Source: Gigantopelta aegis
Lineage: Eukaryota; Mollusca; Gastropoda; Neomphalida; Peltospiridae
Assembly (NCBI RefSeq): GCF_016097555.1
Contig: NC_054703.1
Span: 38,746,169-38,810,168 of the forward strand
DNA: 64,000 nt
Direction: 5' to 3'
The position numbers and the translations under genes are program-made. A model generated the notes under the pieces. The model saw only the letters and a program-made list of their open reading frames with translations, ran no database searches and had not been told where the DNA came from. The stretch's first letter is position 1. Each line of letters begins with the position of its first letter. Shown one piece after another: positions 12,760 to 25,329 of the stretch.

Positions 12760-13086
12760 ATGAGCGTGGACGTATCTCAGTGGTTAACAAGCGCTGTCCT
12801 GATGCGCGATCAATCATGGCGATTTCCCGTCGGTGGGGCCGTTGGGCTTTTTCTCGTTCCAGTTAGTGCTCCACAACTGATGTAAACAAGGCGGTTATAT
12901 ACCTCTTCCTCTGTGGGATGGTGCATATAACACATCACTTGCTGCCTAATCGAAAAGAGTAGCCCATTGAAAAAATGGCGACAGCGTGTTTCGTCTCTGT
13001 GTGATCCTTAACTATATGTCCGACGCGATATAACCGTGAATAAATTGTCTTGAATGTGTCGTTAAATACAACATTGCCTTCCTTCC
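12760..13086 (+). repeat. SINE, family B, full length
   Basis: The head contains GACGTATCTCAGTGGTTAAC. The body has CTGTGGGATGGTGCATATAA and CCTAATCGAAAAGAGTAGCC. The tail ends GTGTCGTTAAATACAACATT. Confidence 0.8.
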
Positions 13087-13100
13087 ATATATTCAGTGTG

Positions 13101-13268
13101 CTTCTGGTAGTACTAATCCCAGCAGTTGCTCATCTTATTTACTTCTGGTAGTACTAATCCCAGCAGTTGCTCATCTTATTTACTTCTGGTAGTACTAATC
13201 CCAGCAGTTGCTCATCTTATTTACTTCTGGTAGTACTAATACCAGCAGTTACTCATCTTATTTACTTG
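13101..13268. repeat. 41-bp tandem repeat, four copies
   Basis: The unit begins CTTCTGGTAGTACTAATCCC at 13101, 13142, 13183 and 13224. The first three are identical by eye and the fourth has two substitutions. Confidence 0.95.
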
Positions 13269-13442
13269 TGCATACATTTGATCCTATTACTGAGAAGAAT
13301 CTAATACGAGTATTATGTAAGCGACAGGGTGAATAGAAACACGTCTAATGTCTCGGACCAGACCAGTCGCTATCCAGAGGCTGGGCCCGGGATGGACATG
13401 TCCGAAACCTTAATTGGGCATGTTAAAAGGGTACTTTCTCCC

Positions 13443-13570
<128 letters not shown>

Positions 13571-13622
13571 GTAAACACTGGAGTTCTGAGGAGAATATAG
13601 TTGAAGTTAGTTTGTGTTATTT

Positions 13623-13879
13623 ACCGGCCTCGGTAGTGTCGTGGTTAAGTCACCGGACATAGGCTGGTAAGTACAGGGTTCGCAGCCCGGTACCTGCTCC
13701 CACCCAGAGCAAGTTTTAATAACTCAATGGGTAGATGTAAGACCACTACATCATCTTCTCTCTTACTAAGCATTAACAAGTAGCAACTCGCACACTGTCC
13801 TAGACAGACAGCACAATTAGCTGAGGTGTGTGCCCAGGACGTTTGAACGTTAATTGGATATAAGCTGAAATGAATGAAA
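13623..13879 (+). repeat. SINE, family D, full length
   Basis: The head ACCGGCCTCGGTAGTGTCGT is followed by box B AGGGTTCGCAGCCCGG. The body has GGGTAGATGTAAGACCACTA. The tail reads AATTGGATATAAGCTGAAAT then GAATGAAA. The best-preserved family D copy here. Confidence 0.85.
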
Positions 13880-13883
13880 AACA

Positions 13884-15330
13884 TTGTTAGTTAACCACAT
13901 CACTAGAACATAATGATGTATAAGACGTCGGCTGTTGGATGTAAAAAGAATGGTAAACCTGACACGTTGTCCACAACCCCATTACATTTTCAACATACAG
14001 CAAGAGATCATTACTAAGACTTTTCCTACAGGCATGACATCACATACCACGACAAATGATATACCAGTCGTGGGTCACTGTTTAGGACTGGGAAATATCC
14101 AATCAGTTAAAAAGTTAAAATGTGTTTTGTTTAACGACATCACTAGAGCAGATTGATTTACTAATCTTTAGTTATTGGATGTCAAACACTTGGTAATTCT
14201 GACATAGCCTTAGGTAATAATAATATTAAAGCCGCACACCCTACTTCCATCCAGCGAAAATAAATTATAATTTGGTTAATCTACAAACCTGTAACACACT
14301 TAGATCACGTTTTTATCAAATGGAGTGAAAAAAAAAGGTTTTATATCGATAAATACCATGGGAATCCCCATGTCCCAATTGCTTGAAATAATTTTGAAAG
14401 TTAGTATTCTGATGTCACCGGTAGATGTCGCTCGAAGCACAACTATGCCTACGTGACGACAAATTTCACAGAGTGCGCACAGACTTGGGGTGCGTTCTTT
14501 TCACCTCTCCTGGACATGTTCCAACTGCTCCGTCCTGGTTGTATCCCCTCTCCAGATATCGTAAGACTTAGCAAAATTATTGGTTTTAAGGGTTTGTAAC
14601 GTTTTGTATTGAGACACTTACTTGTCTGAACTTTATTGTTACTGAAAATGTTCACGAACTGTGAAGAAAAATCTCACAAATGAACAACAACAAATCGGAT
14701 GTTGATTTCGCGAACCGTGCACGAGAAAACAAACCGAACCAAAATGATAACGTTCACGTGGTATACCAACGTCTGTGACATTGAAATGGAAATATCCCGT
14801 CTAAAAATAGATTAGACCTTGTCTGCTCAACGTTTTTTTCTCAAACGTCAAGTTTTTAAGAAATACGAAAAATGCATTTTGTGGTATTACAAAAAACAGG
14901 ATTACCAGGATTACCAAAAAACACTTCAGGTGAATGGAAATGTATATTCTAAATAATAAACGGTAAAGTAAAGTGCAATTTTATTTGTAAAAAAATGGGT
15001 TTAATAGCGAAAAATACAACGCCGTAATGGTTAACAACTAGCCGTAACTAGGGTGTGTCCCTTTAATAAAAAACCTCTACATTTGTCCATTAGTAGCAAG
15101 GAATCATATATATTAATTTTCCTACATACAGGACAGCACATACCACGACAAATGATATACCAGCCGTGAGGCACTGTTTGGGACTAGGAAATATCAAATC
15201 AGTTAAACCGTTTCAAAACATGTATTTAACGACATCACTAGAGCATATTGATTTACTAATATTTAGTTGTTGGATGAACAAGTCGTGTGGTACTATTTGG
15301 GACAGGAGAATATCCACTCAGAGAATTGAC
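13884..15330 (-). repeat. three consecutive family A SINE pieces, all cut at one point
   Basis: Pieces at 13884-14108, 14114-14216 plus 15067-15202, and 15213-15325 each start with the tail motif (AACGACATCACTAGAGCA type). Each ends at the GGAAATATCCAATCAG-type block without the tRNA-like head. The middle piece is split by the MITE at 14226-15066. This looks like a tandem SINE variant rather than three independent insertions. Confidence 0.65.
14226..15066. mobile_element. MITE family M1, about 840 bp, flanked by TTAA
   Basis: The ends read TTAAAGCCGCACACCCTACT and, inverted, TTAAAGGGACACACCCTAGT. The element lies inside a SINE whose two halves resume on either side. Internal blocks (ACAAACCTGTAACACACTTA and TAATAAACGGTAAAGTAAAG) recur at 18015-18352. 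TTAA at both edges suggests a piggyBac-type target, though no transposase is present. Confidence 0.75.
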
Positions 15331-16235
<905 letters not shown>

Positions 16236-16479
16236 ATGTGTGCTCTGCGTGTGTCTGTGTCTGCCTCTGTCTATCTGTCTTTCTGTCTTTGTCTCAATGT
16301 ATGCATGTCTATCTTTCCCATACTTCACCTCTCTCTACAATGATATTAGGACATTTGCACATTAACAAAATCATTTCTGGCCTCACAAACTGTCTCTCAC
16401 GTGTTTGCTAGAATAGATACAACATATGGATCCCTGTCTTCCGACGTTCCTAGACATCCATCCCGTGTATTTATATCTG

Positions 16480-16532
16480 GGGCGGGACGTAGCCCAGTGG
16501 TGACGTTAAGCAAAATAAACATTTGTGTCTAT
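16480..16532 (+). repeat. SINE with internal deletion
   Basis: The head GGGCGGGACGTAGCCCAGTG is fused directly to the tail GACGTTAAGCAAAATAAAC. The whole SINE body is missing. Confidence 0.6.
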
Positions 16533-16737
16533 ATTTAATTAGGATGTGACCTTTGAACTAAAACATGGATAGTTACCACGCACACAGATTGCAACCTTCC
16601 CCCTCCTCACAAAACAACAACTATATTATGTTGATATGAACAAAGTCTTTTGTTTAGAACAAGATGTAATGATAACCTAAGTGCTGTTCTAAATGATGCA
16701 TTATTTCTTACAGAACTAGATATATGTGAACTAACGT

Positions 16738-16912
16738 CCACTCCACCCCACTGTCCTAGACAGACAGCCCAGATAGCGTGTGCCTATGACAGCGTGTCTG
16801 AACCTTAATTGGACATAGGTACGACCATACGTTTAAATGAAAGTCCACTCCACTCTTAATTGGACATAAGTACGAACATACGTTTAAATGAAAGTCCACT
16901 CCACTCTTAAAG
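16738..16912 (+). repeat. SINE, family D, 3' part with a duplicated tail
   Basis: Contains CACTGTCCTAGACAGACAGC and the CTTAATTGGACATAGGTACG tail. The tail plus GAAAGTCCACTCCACTC is repeated once more in tandem. Confidence 0.65.
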
Positions 16913-17049
16913 GTAAAATTCGCCCACTAATAAACCATATGCTTATATTACAACTAATAACAACGCAACCATTGTTATGAAATCTTTTTCCTGGATAACT
17001 ACGGCAATTGCAGATAAGAATCGATCGTTTTTATCTATGCTCTATGACA

Positions 17050-17371
17050 AAAAAAAGTGTTTTGTTTAACGACACCACTAGAACGCATTGATTTATTAAT
17101 CATCGGCCATTGTATATCAAACATTTAGTAATGTCCACATAGTCTTAGAGAAACACGCTACATTTTCCCTAACGCAGTAAGGTATCTTTTATATGCACTT
17201 TCCCACAGACAGGAAATCATACACCACAGCCGTTGACCAGTTCTGATGGACTGGCTGGAACGAGAAAAAATAATCAATTGAATGAACCCACCGAGGTAGT
17301 CCGATCCTACGACGCAAGCACCTCAAGCGAGCACTTACCCGACTGAGCTAAATCCCCCCCCCCCCCCCCCC
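17050..17371 (-). repeat. SINE, family A, full length
   Basis: The tail at the left is GTTTAACGACACCACTAGAA. The head at the right reads in reverse GGGATTTAGCTCAGTCGGGT and ends in a C-run. The body has CCCACAGACAGGAAATCATA. Confidence 0.85.
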
Positions 17372-17605
17372 TGAAACCAGATAAACAACACGGACAGACA
17401 TACACACTTATTTGTTTATATCTCCATTTGTATAAATAAGAAAGAAAGATTAAAAAAAAAAAAAAAAAAACGCAAGAAAAAATAATGCAGCAATGGATAC
17501 AATTCACAAGTCACTCTGGAAAAAAACCCCCTATATATTTAAACAGTGACGATAATTAATTTCACTTTAGATAATTGTATACATACTTTCTATAACTATT
17601 GAGCT

Positions 17606-17945
17606 ACACTTTTCGATTAGCAGCTCTGGATAATTTATATGGAGCATCACACAGAAGGATAGTACATACCACGGCCTTTGGTAAACTAGTTGTGAAGTAC
17701 TGGCTTGAACGAGAACTAGCCCAATGGATCCACTGTCGGGGATCTATTTTAGTCCGACCGCGCATCAGTTGAGCGCTTTACCACTGGACCAATGAATGAA
17801 TGAATAACAACATCCCAGCATGAAACATACATCGCTTATTGGGTGTCAAACTATGTACCACTGGACCAATGTAATGAATGAATAACAACATCCCAGCATG
17901 AAACATACATCGCTTATTGGGTGTCAAACTATGTACCACTGGACT
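17606..17945 (-). repeat. SINE, family B, with a roughly 76-bp tandem duplication at its head
   Basis: The body contains ACTTTTCGATTAGCAGC and GGATAGTACATACCACGG. The segment from ACTGGACCAATG through GGGTGTCAAACTATGTACC is present twice (about 17783-17858 and 17859-17936) before the final CTACGTCCCGG. Confidence 0.7.
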
Positions 17946-18014
17946 ACGTCACTACGTCCCGGCCCTCATTAGTTGGTGTTACATTGAATTTTGGATGGCT
18001 CTTACACAACAATG

Positions 18015-18352
18015 TTAAAGGCGCAGAAATGGTGACTACGTTTGGCTAAGTTACAAACCTGTACACATTTGGGTAACGTTACAAGAGTGAAACAAGAGTC
18101 TGTGACCTTGAAACGGTGAAATACCCTTTCGACTAGACTAAAACTCGACTCCATAACTGTTGGGTCTCAGAAGCACGTGCGTTTTTAAATATATGTGCTT
18201 ATATATAAATGTGTTTGCTGGTATTAGAAACACCAGGATGACCAGAACAACTTCGATTGTACTGAAGTAGATAATCTAAACAATAAAATGTAAGTAAAGT
18301 AATAGTGAAACATATGCTTTAGTGTTTACAAAACTAGGATCTGTCCATTTAA
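18015..18352. mobile_element. MITE family M1, internally deleted, in an intron
   Basis: Flanked by TTAA (18015-18018 and 18349-18352). It shares ordered blocks with 14226-15066: ACAAACCTGTACACATTTGG, GTCTGTGACCTTGAAACGG, and AACAATAAAATGTAAGTAAAG. It lies about 60 bp upstream of the splice acceptor of the second receptor gene. Confidence 0.7.
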
Positions 18353-18389
18353 AGATGTCAGACAACAAACACAAATGCTAATATTGTCC

Positions 18390-18410
18390 TTGATTCTGCT
18401 TTTTTGGCAG
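18390..18410 (+). promoter_or_regulatory. probable 3' splice site of GPCR copy 2
   Basis: A polypyrimidine tract with TTTTTTGGCAG ends at 18410. The related genes have TTTGCAG at the equivalent place, so the in-frame ATG at 18375 is intronic and ATG 18417 is the start. Confidence 0.7.
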
Positions 18411-18416
18411 GTTACG

Positions 18417-19583
18417 ATGTTCAACATTACCGGACCCTCTATGCCTGGAGAAAACAATGACGTGGACGGGCTCCTTAGAGGGGCGAATTTCAACACGAAC
18501 TACAACGGAACAGATCACAATTCCATCCACAATAGAGGCTACGCCTACTGGTTCTTCAACGTCATTACTGTTGCTATAGGACTGGTGGGAAATGTCATGA
18601 TTGTTCCTTTAATGGGGGACGTGAAATTATCCTTCCTGTCGTACCCGGTGTACTTGGGATGTCTGGCTTTTTTGGACAGTTCAGTGCTCATTATTTTCGA
18701 CATAAAGGAATCGTTCATATATTTCCAGTCCTCCTACCTTATTGAGAGTAATTTGGCCGTCTGTACGCTAACGAAATTCATACAATACGTGGCGACGACT
18801 CTTTCTCCTTGGTTGATGGTTGGACTGACTCTGGATCGCTTCGTCTGTGTTGTTTTCCCGCTGAAACGCGACGGACTCTGCACTCGAAGAAAGGCTACGA
18901 TCGTCTGCTCGTGTCTGACCGCTGTGTCCGTAGTTATGACTCTCCCACTGTTGAATGGGCTGGAGAAAGTTGAAGGGTCAGAGATATGTTTTATAAAAAA
19001 TTACTTAGTGAGGTACGCGACATTTGTACGTATTGTTTTCAACGCTAACCTTCCTTGTCTGTTGATTCTCGTCCTCAACACTGTGATTGGAATCCACATC
19101 CAGCGCAGCGTCACGTTCAGAAAGAGATTTACATCCACCTCCACCAGCTCTGGCGCCACTGAAAACACGCTGGACAAGTCAGTTTTTCCTCTCATGTTGA
19201 TCTCGATATTGGCTTTCGTAACTCTCATACCTTCATCCATTGCAGACAGCATTGTTTTGATCCTATATATTACTAAATCGGATCCTGAAACTCTGGCCTT
19301 CATCCTCTTCAAACTGTGGCCGGTGCTTAATATTTTATACCTTATGAATTTTGGTCAGAATTTCTACATCCTAATGGTCAGTTCAGCTAACTATAGAAAA
19401 ATTATAAAGGCGAAACTGAAATGCCAGAACCTCTGTGGACGGAATGACGATGTTACAGTGTCACGAGCTCTTGCTCAGGTTTCAGACTGTGTCGACGTCA
19501 GGACAACTATGACAGAATTGAACACTATACAACCTGTACCACCCAGCTCGGTTGCCTCCGCTACTCTAGAATTTGGTAACTGA
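18417..19583 (+). CDS. class A (rhodopsin-like) GPCR, copy 2, intact
   Basis: A 388-residue seven-helix plasma-membrane receptor, orphan by inspection. The N-terminus has NIT and NGT glycosylation sites. TM1 carries GN (residue 59), and C116 at TM3 pairs in principle with C191 in the second outer loop. DRF (140-142) replaces DRY. TM7 ends NFGQN (311-315) instead of NPxxY. The third inner loop is about 20 residues, rich in Ser/Thr. The start MFNITGP was chosen because the earlier in-frame Met at 18375 lies before a splice acceptor that is conserved in position among the four copies. It is more diverged than copies 1, 3 and 4 are from each other. A neuropeptide or chemosensory role is possible but not shown. 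Confidence 0.88.
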   Translation: MFNITGPSMPGENNDVDGLLRGANFNTNYNGTDHNSIHNRGYAYWFFNVITVAIGLVGNVMIVPLMGDVKLSFLSYPVYLGCLAFLDSSVLIIFDIKESFIYFQSSYLIESNLAVCTLTKFIQYVATTLSPWLMVGLTLDRFVCVVFPLKRDGLCTRRKATIVCSCLTAVSVVMTLPLLNGLEKVEGSEICFIKNYLVRYATFVRIVFNANLPCLLILVLNTVIGIHIQRSVTFRKRFTSTSTSSGATENTLDKSVFPLMLISILAFVTLIPSSIADSIVLILYITKSDPETLAFILFKLWPVLNILYLMNFGQNFYILMVSSANYRKIIKAKLKCQNLCGRNDDVTVSRALAQVSDCVDVRTTMTELNTIQPVPPSSVASATLEFGN

Positions 19584-19689
19584 ACTAATTTCGCGGAAAT
19601 TACTAACTAAACGCGATCATTCGTCATCGGCTACTAATTGTGAAGTATTAGATTATTATGAAGGCTATACTGAACATTTTGTCAGTAGT

Positions 19690-20138
19690 TCAGCAAGTAC
19701 CACGATCGTCGTTGTAATCGCGGTTAAACATCTGAGACTTTGTTAAACAAGCACCACGATCGTCGTTGTAATCGCAGTTAAACATCTGAGACTTTGTTAA
19801 ACAAGCAGCACGATCGTCGTTGTAATCGCAGTTAAACATCTGAGACTTTGTTAAACAAGTACCACGGTCGTCGTTGTAATCGCAGTTAAACATCTGAGAC
19901 TTTGTTAAACAAGCACCACGATCGTCGTTGTAATCGCAGTTAAACTTTATCTGAGACTCGTTGTAATCGCAGTTAAACATCTGAGTACCACGGTCGTCGT
20001 TGTAATCGCAGTTAAACATCTGAGACTTTGTTAAACAAGCACCACGATCGTCGTTGTAATCGCAGTTAAACATCTGAGACTTTATTAAACAAGCACCACG
20101 ATCGTCGTTGTAGTCGCAGTTAAACATCTGAGACTGTA
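19690..20138. repeat. 54-bp minisatellite, about eight copies
   Basis: The unit contains CACGATCGTCGTTGTAATCG and CAGTTAAACATCTGAGACTT; ACGATCG recurs at 19702, 19756 and 19810. One partial unit lies near 19946-19985. It begins about 105 bp after the receptor stop codon. The minus-strand repeat peptide (QMFNCDYNDDRG) exists because 54 is a multiple of three. Confidence 0.95.
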
Positions 20139-20833
20139 TTAAAGGGACAGTCCTCAGATTGCTACAAGATGTTATCGACTAACAGAGACTTTTTAACGAT
20201 TGTAATTACATATCTAACATATTTTTCTGCATAAAGTACTAGTCGCTCTATATTAAACGTGTTTCTGATCGTTTGTTTCGTTTTCGTATGCACAAAATTA
20301 TCTGAAGATAAAAATCCAGTTTGGGCTTCTTACAAATATTAAGACCAGAAACACATTGATTATACAGACATTGATATTCTAAACAAAATAATATATTTAA
20401 TGCGTGTTTTTAGACGTAAAAACTTGTTCTTAGTCGGAATCATCTTGCAGTGCAGAAAATTCAGGACATTCCTGAGTTTTCTGCAATTTGTAAGATGTTA
20501 TCGACTAACAGACTTTTTGACGACTAAGTACATATCAAATATATTTTTCTGCATAAAATATTAGTGGCTGTATATTAAACGTGTTTTTGATCGTTCTAGT
20601 AATTGTACTAGGTTAAATTTCATTTTATTTCCTAAAATATTGGTATGAAACTATTTGAAAACAAAATCCAGTTTGGGCTTCTTATAAATATTAACACGGC
20701 CAGAAACACATTGAATATACAGACACTGATGTTCTTAACAAGAACATATATTTAATATGTAAGTTTAATCGTATAAATATTTTATTAGTCGGAAACATCA
20801 TACAATACAGCAAACTCGGGAATGCCCCTTTAA
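20139..20833. mobile_element. MITE family M2, two copies in tandem
   Basis: The left end TTAAAGGGACAGTCCTCAG and the right end, inverted, TTAAAGGGGCATTCCCGAG flank two roughly 330-360 bp bodies joined near 20465 (ATTCCTGAGTTTTCTGCAAT). Each body has GATGTTATCGACTAACAGA and CCAGTTTGGGCTTCTTA. It entered the TTAA present in the 54-bp monomer (TATTAAAC). Confidence 0.85.
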
Positions 20834-21186
20834 GACATACCACACACAACGGCAAATAATGTTTTAAAACAATAATATGATTATCTAAAAATGTCTAGGC
20901 TAGTCTTAATTATTTCCAACCCTTAGTGTACCTACCACCTATGGGGTGCTCTAGACGCACCTGTTTATAGACAATTTTCACGAATACGTTTTCTGATGCA
21001 CACTTTTTTGGAGTCATATTTCATAGGTAAAAAACCCCTAAACTTACTAACTAATACAAATTACATTTCTGGCAGCAGATCTGCTTTAGTGTTGTCGTGG
21101 ATAATTCATTATCGTTATGTTATATGATTATATAAATGGACAAAATTGACGTGAGAAAGTAAAAGGGAAACCAACGTCGTAGCCGT
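20834..21186. other. no gene recognised
   Basis: Unique-looking AT-rich DNA. Confidence 0.4.
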
Positions 21187-21280
21187 TATGGGACACGACA
21201 GACGCTATGGGACACGACACACGCTATGGGACACGATATGGGACACGACACACGCTATGGGACACGACACACGCTATGGA
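21187..21280. repeat. short tandem repeat, about 19 bp
   Basis: CGCTATGGGACACGACACA repeats about four and a half times, with one shortened unit. Confidence 0.85.
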
Positions 21281-21283
21281 TGG

Positions 21284-21391
21284 CAAGGGATAAACGACAG
21301 AATGGATTACTCTTTTCAATTCAGTTTAATTTCTAGAGGCAATTCATGTTGTTGGTTTTGTTTGTTTGTTGTCAGACTTCTTTTTTGTGCG

Positions 21392-21442
<51 letters not shown>

Positions 21443-21965
21443 TTCTGTTTTTAAGTGATGCCTGGTTTGGATTGATGTGTAAGAAGCCAATCAGAGGCTT
21501 TTAAATTGATATTCAACATGTTTCATTTCGTCGTGACAACGTTTTACACAGAGGTACGCTTGGTAATTATTGTAAATAATTCACATTTGTTTAGAGCATT
21601 TGACACTGTTCTTTTGCCACTTTTCGTATTTATAGTTAGGTCTATAAATCTTCGGACTACTGAACATTCTGACTATTGAACCTTCTGACTATTGAACCTT
21701 CAGACCATTGAACCTTCGGACCATTGAACCTTCGGACTATAGAGCTGTAACCCAGTAGATAACGCCATCTACCAACGTCGTCAAGTTCGTCAGTTCGTGC
21801 TAAAAAAAACAACGCAACCTCCTAACGTCACCCCCTCAGGACACAGGGGATAAACGACAAAATGGATTACACTTTTCAATTCAGTTTAATTGTTAAAGGT
21901 AATTTCAAGTTGTTGTTTTTGTTTGTTTGTTCTTCATGCGTCTTCTTCTTCTTCTTTTTTGTGCG
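21284..21965. repeat. two copies of a roughly 100-bp block, plus 16-bp repeats
   Basis: GGGATAAACGACA-AATGGATT and TTTTCAATTCAGTTTAATT occur at 21287-21385 and 21848-21960. A GT run is at 21397-21440. Between the copies, GACTATTGAACCTTC-type 16-bp units repeat about five times (21653-21741). Confidence 0.8.
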
Positions 21966-22264
21966 TGTGTTTGGTGTTTATTCGGATTTTAAGGGATGTA
22001 TGAACATTTACAAGGGAGATAACAGAAGCACGAACTTGCTCACAAAATATAAACATCATTTTAAAATTTTAACTGTAACCAAACAAACAGTGAGTGTATA
22101 ATGTTTACGGTAAAACATATGACGTTTTCACCGAATATTTTATGTTGGTTTGTTTTTTTGTGGATCTGTACATTTCATGACTATGCGTCTAATAAATGTT
22201 CTTATAGATAGGGTTTATTAAAAGTTGCGCGGCCATATTACGAGTGCTTCAGAGTAGATTGGAT
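21966..22264. other. no gene recognised
   Basis: AT-rich, no recognisable frame or repeat. Confidence 0.4.
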
Positions 22265-22330
22265 AATTTATTAACGTGCTAATATCCAATTAAGGTTCAA
22301 ACACGTCTCTCCTAGGCACAATATCTGACT
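22265..22330 (-). repeat. SINE, family D, tail scrap
   Basis: ATATCCAATTAAGGTTCAAA followed by CTAGGCAC is the reverse complement of the family D tail. Confidence 0.55.
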
Positions 22331-22699
22331 TCGCCAGTTACTGGTTCTGGGACAGAAAGGGTGGGGGTGGGTAAATGGTCAGAATTTTCAAAATAGCTAT
22401 TAGTAATAATAATAATAATTATAATAGTATAGTATAATAGTAATTAATAATAAAATAAATTCAAATATAAAAATAATTGACTGCGTGGCCAAATGTGGAA
22501 CATTTTAGAAGGACAGTCCAAACATAAATAAGAGAAAGACGATAGGATAGGACTATTTAATAATATTACAAAAAGAAAGTAATTTCGACAAAACATTTGA
22601 ACGGTCTAAATTTGTTTTAATAATCTCTGCCCTGTGCTAATGTTGATTAGTAAACTAGTCTGAGAGTGGCAGTCGTCTTTAATCGCGTCTTATCTCTCT
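22331..22699. other. no gene recognised
   Basis: AT-rich with small AAT-type runs near 22405-22470. Confidence 0.4.
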
Positions 22700-24348
<1,649 letters not shown>

Positions 24349-24734
24349 CAGACAGAGAGACAGAGCGAGACCAACATACACACAAAGAGACAGGCAAAGA
24401 GATAGAGACAGAGACAGACTGACAAACAGACATGCATACACACATATAGAGAAACAGACAGGAAATAGACATAGAACCGGATATGAGGATCTCTACAGCA
24501 AGTCTGTGGTCTACGAACACTGTAGAGTTGATCAGGTATACGTTAATTGCTGAAACATCATATCTAATCAGCGTAGAACCAATGAGTCCTCTGTCCGTCT
24601 CAAATGTAGGTCTAATAATAGTACGTGCAATTCAGGATTCAGTCGCAAAACGAATCTGTCACACGCTAGATTTACAACCACATCGGAAAGCAACTTTTCA
24701 TACGAACAATTTAAATTATACTTTGGTTGCTGGC
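24349..24734. other. no gene recognised
   Basis: A purine-rich edge of the microsatellite, then unique-looking DNA. Confidence 0.4.
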
Positions 24735-24867
24735 TACTTAGAACATCTCGAATGCCGAAAGAAAATTACTCGATGGTGTGGTTTATTTGTGAAGCGATAC
24801 TTACCGAATGCATAAGACATCCGCGTTATCTCCCATATTTCAGTGTGAAAGTCGTATGGCATAAAAT
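24735..24867 (+). repeat. dispersed repeat Q, part of copy 2
   Basis: ATACTTACCGAATGCATAAG and GTTATCTCCCATATTTCAGT match 7670-7735. Its partner part lies inverted at 25330-25600 on the other side of a SINE. Confidence 0.55.
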
Positions 24868-25153
24868 GTTTCTTTGTTTAATCACCTTAAAAAAGGAAGG
24901 GAGGACCACACATATATTGAGAATGGAAATCCACTGTCGCCAACTTCATGAGCTACTCTTTTCGATTAGCAGCAAGGGATCTTTTATATGCACCATACCA
25001 CAGACAGGATAGTACATACCACGGCCTTTGTTGCACGAGTTGTGGAGCACTGGCTCGAACGAGACATAGCCCAATGGGTCCACCGACGGGAATCGACCTT
25101 AGACCGACCGCGCATCGAGCGAAGGCTTTACCACTGGGCTAAGTCCCGCCCTT
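24868..25153 (-). repeat. SINE, family B, full length
   Basis: The head in reverse is GGGCGGGACTTAGCCCAGTG. The body has GCAAGGGATCTTTTATATGC. The tail at the left is decayed (TTTGTTTAATCACCTTAAAA). Confidence 0.85.
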
Positions 25154-25329
25154 TAGTTTCAAAAAAGGTAATGCCATACAAATTAACCATAATAACATTT
25201 ATTTTAGTGTAGTCTTAAACTTGTCCTCTCAATATTGGAAGAATGGTCTACATTTGCTCATATATTTCAAAACCTAATAGCGAATATTCTGAAATGTTTT
25301 CTCAAGGTTCCTGTACCTATACTAATATA

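Noticed and set aside
18375-18416. Hydrophobic signal-peptide-like N-terminus (MLILSLILLFWQV) for the second receptor
   Set aside because: It spans a splice acceptor (TTTTTTGGCAG) that is conserved in position in the other copies, so it is probably intronic.
19690-20127. 145-residue repeat protein (QMFNCDYNDDRG) on the minus strand
   Set aside because: Product of the 54-bp minisatellite; no start context, and a MITE has landed in the array.
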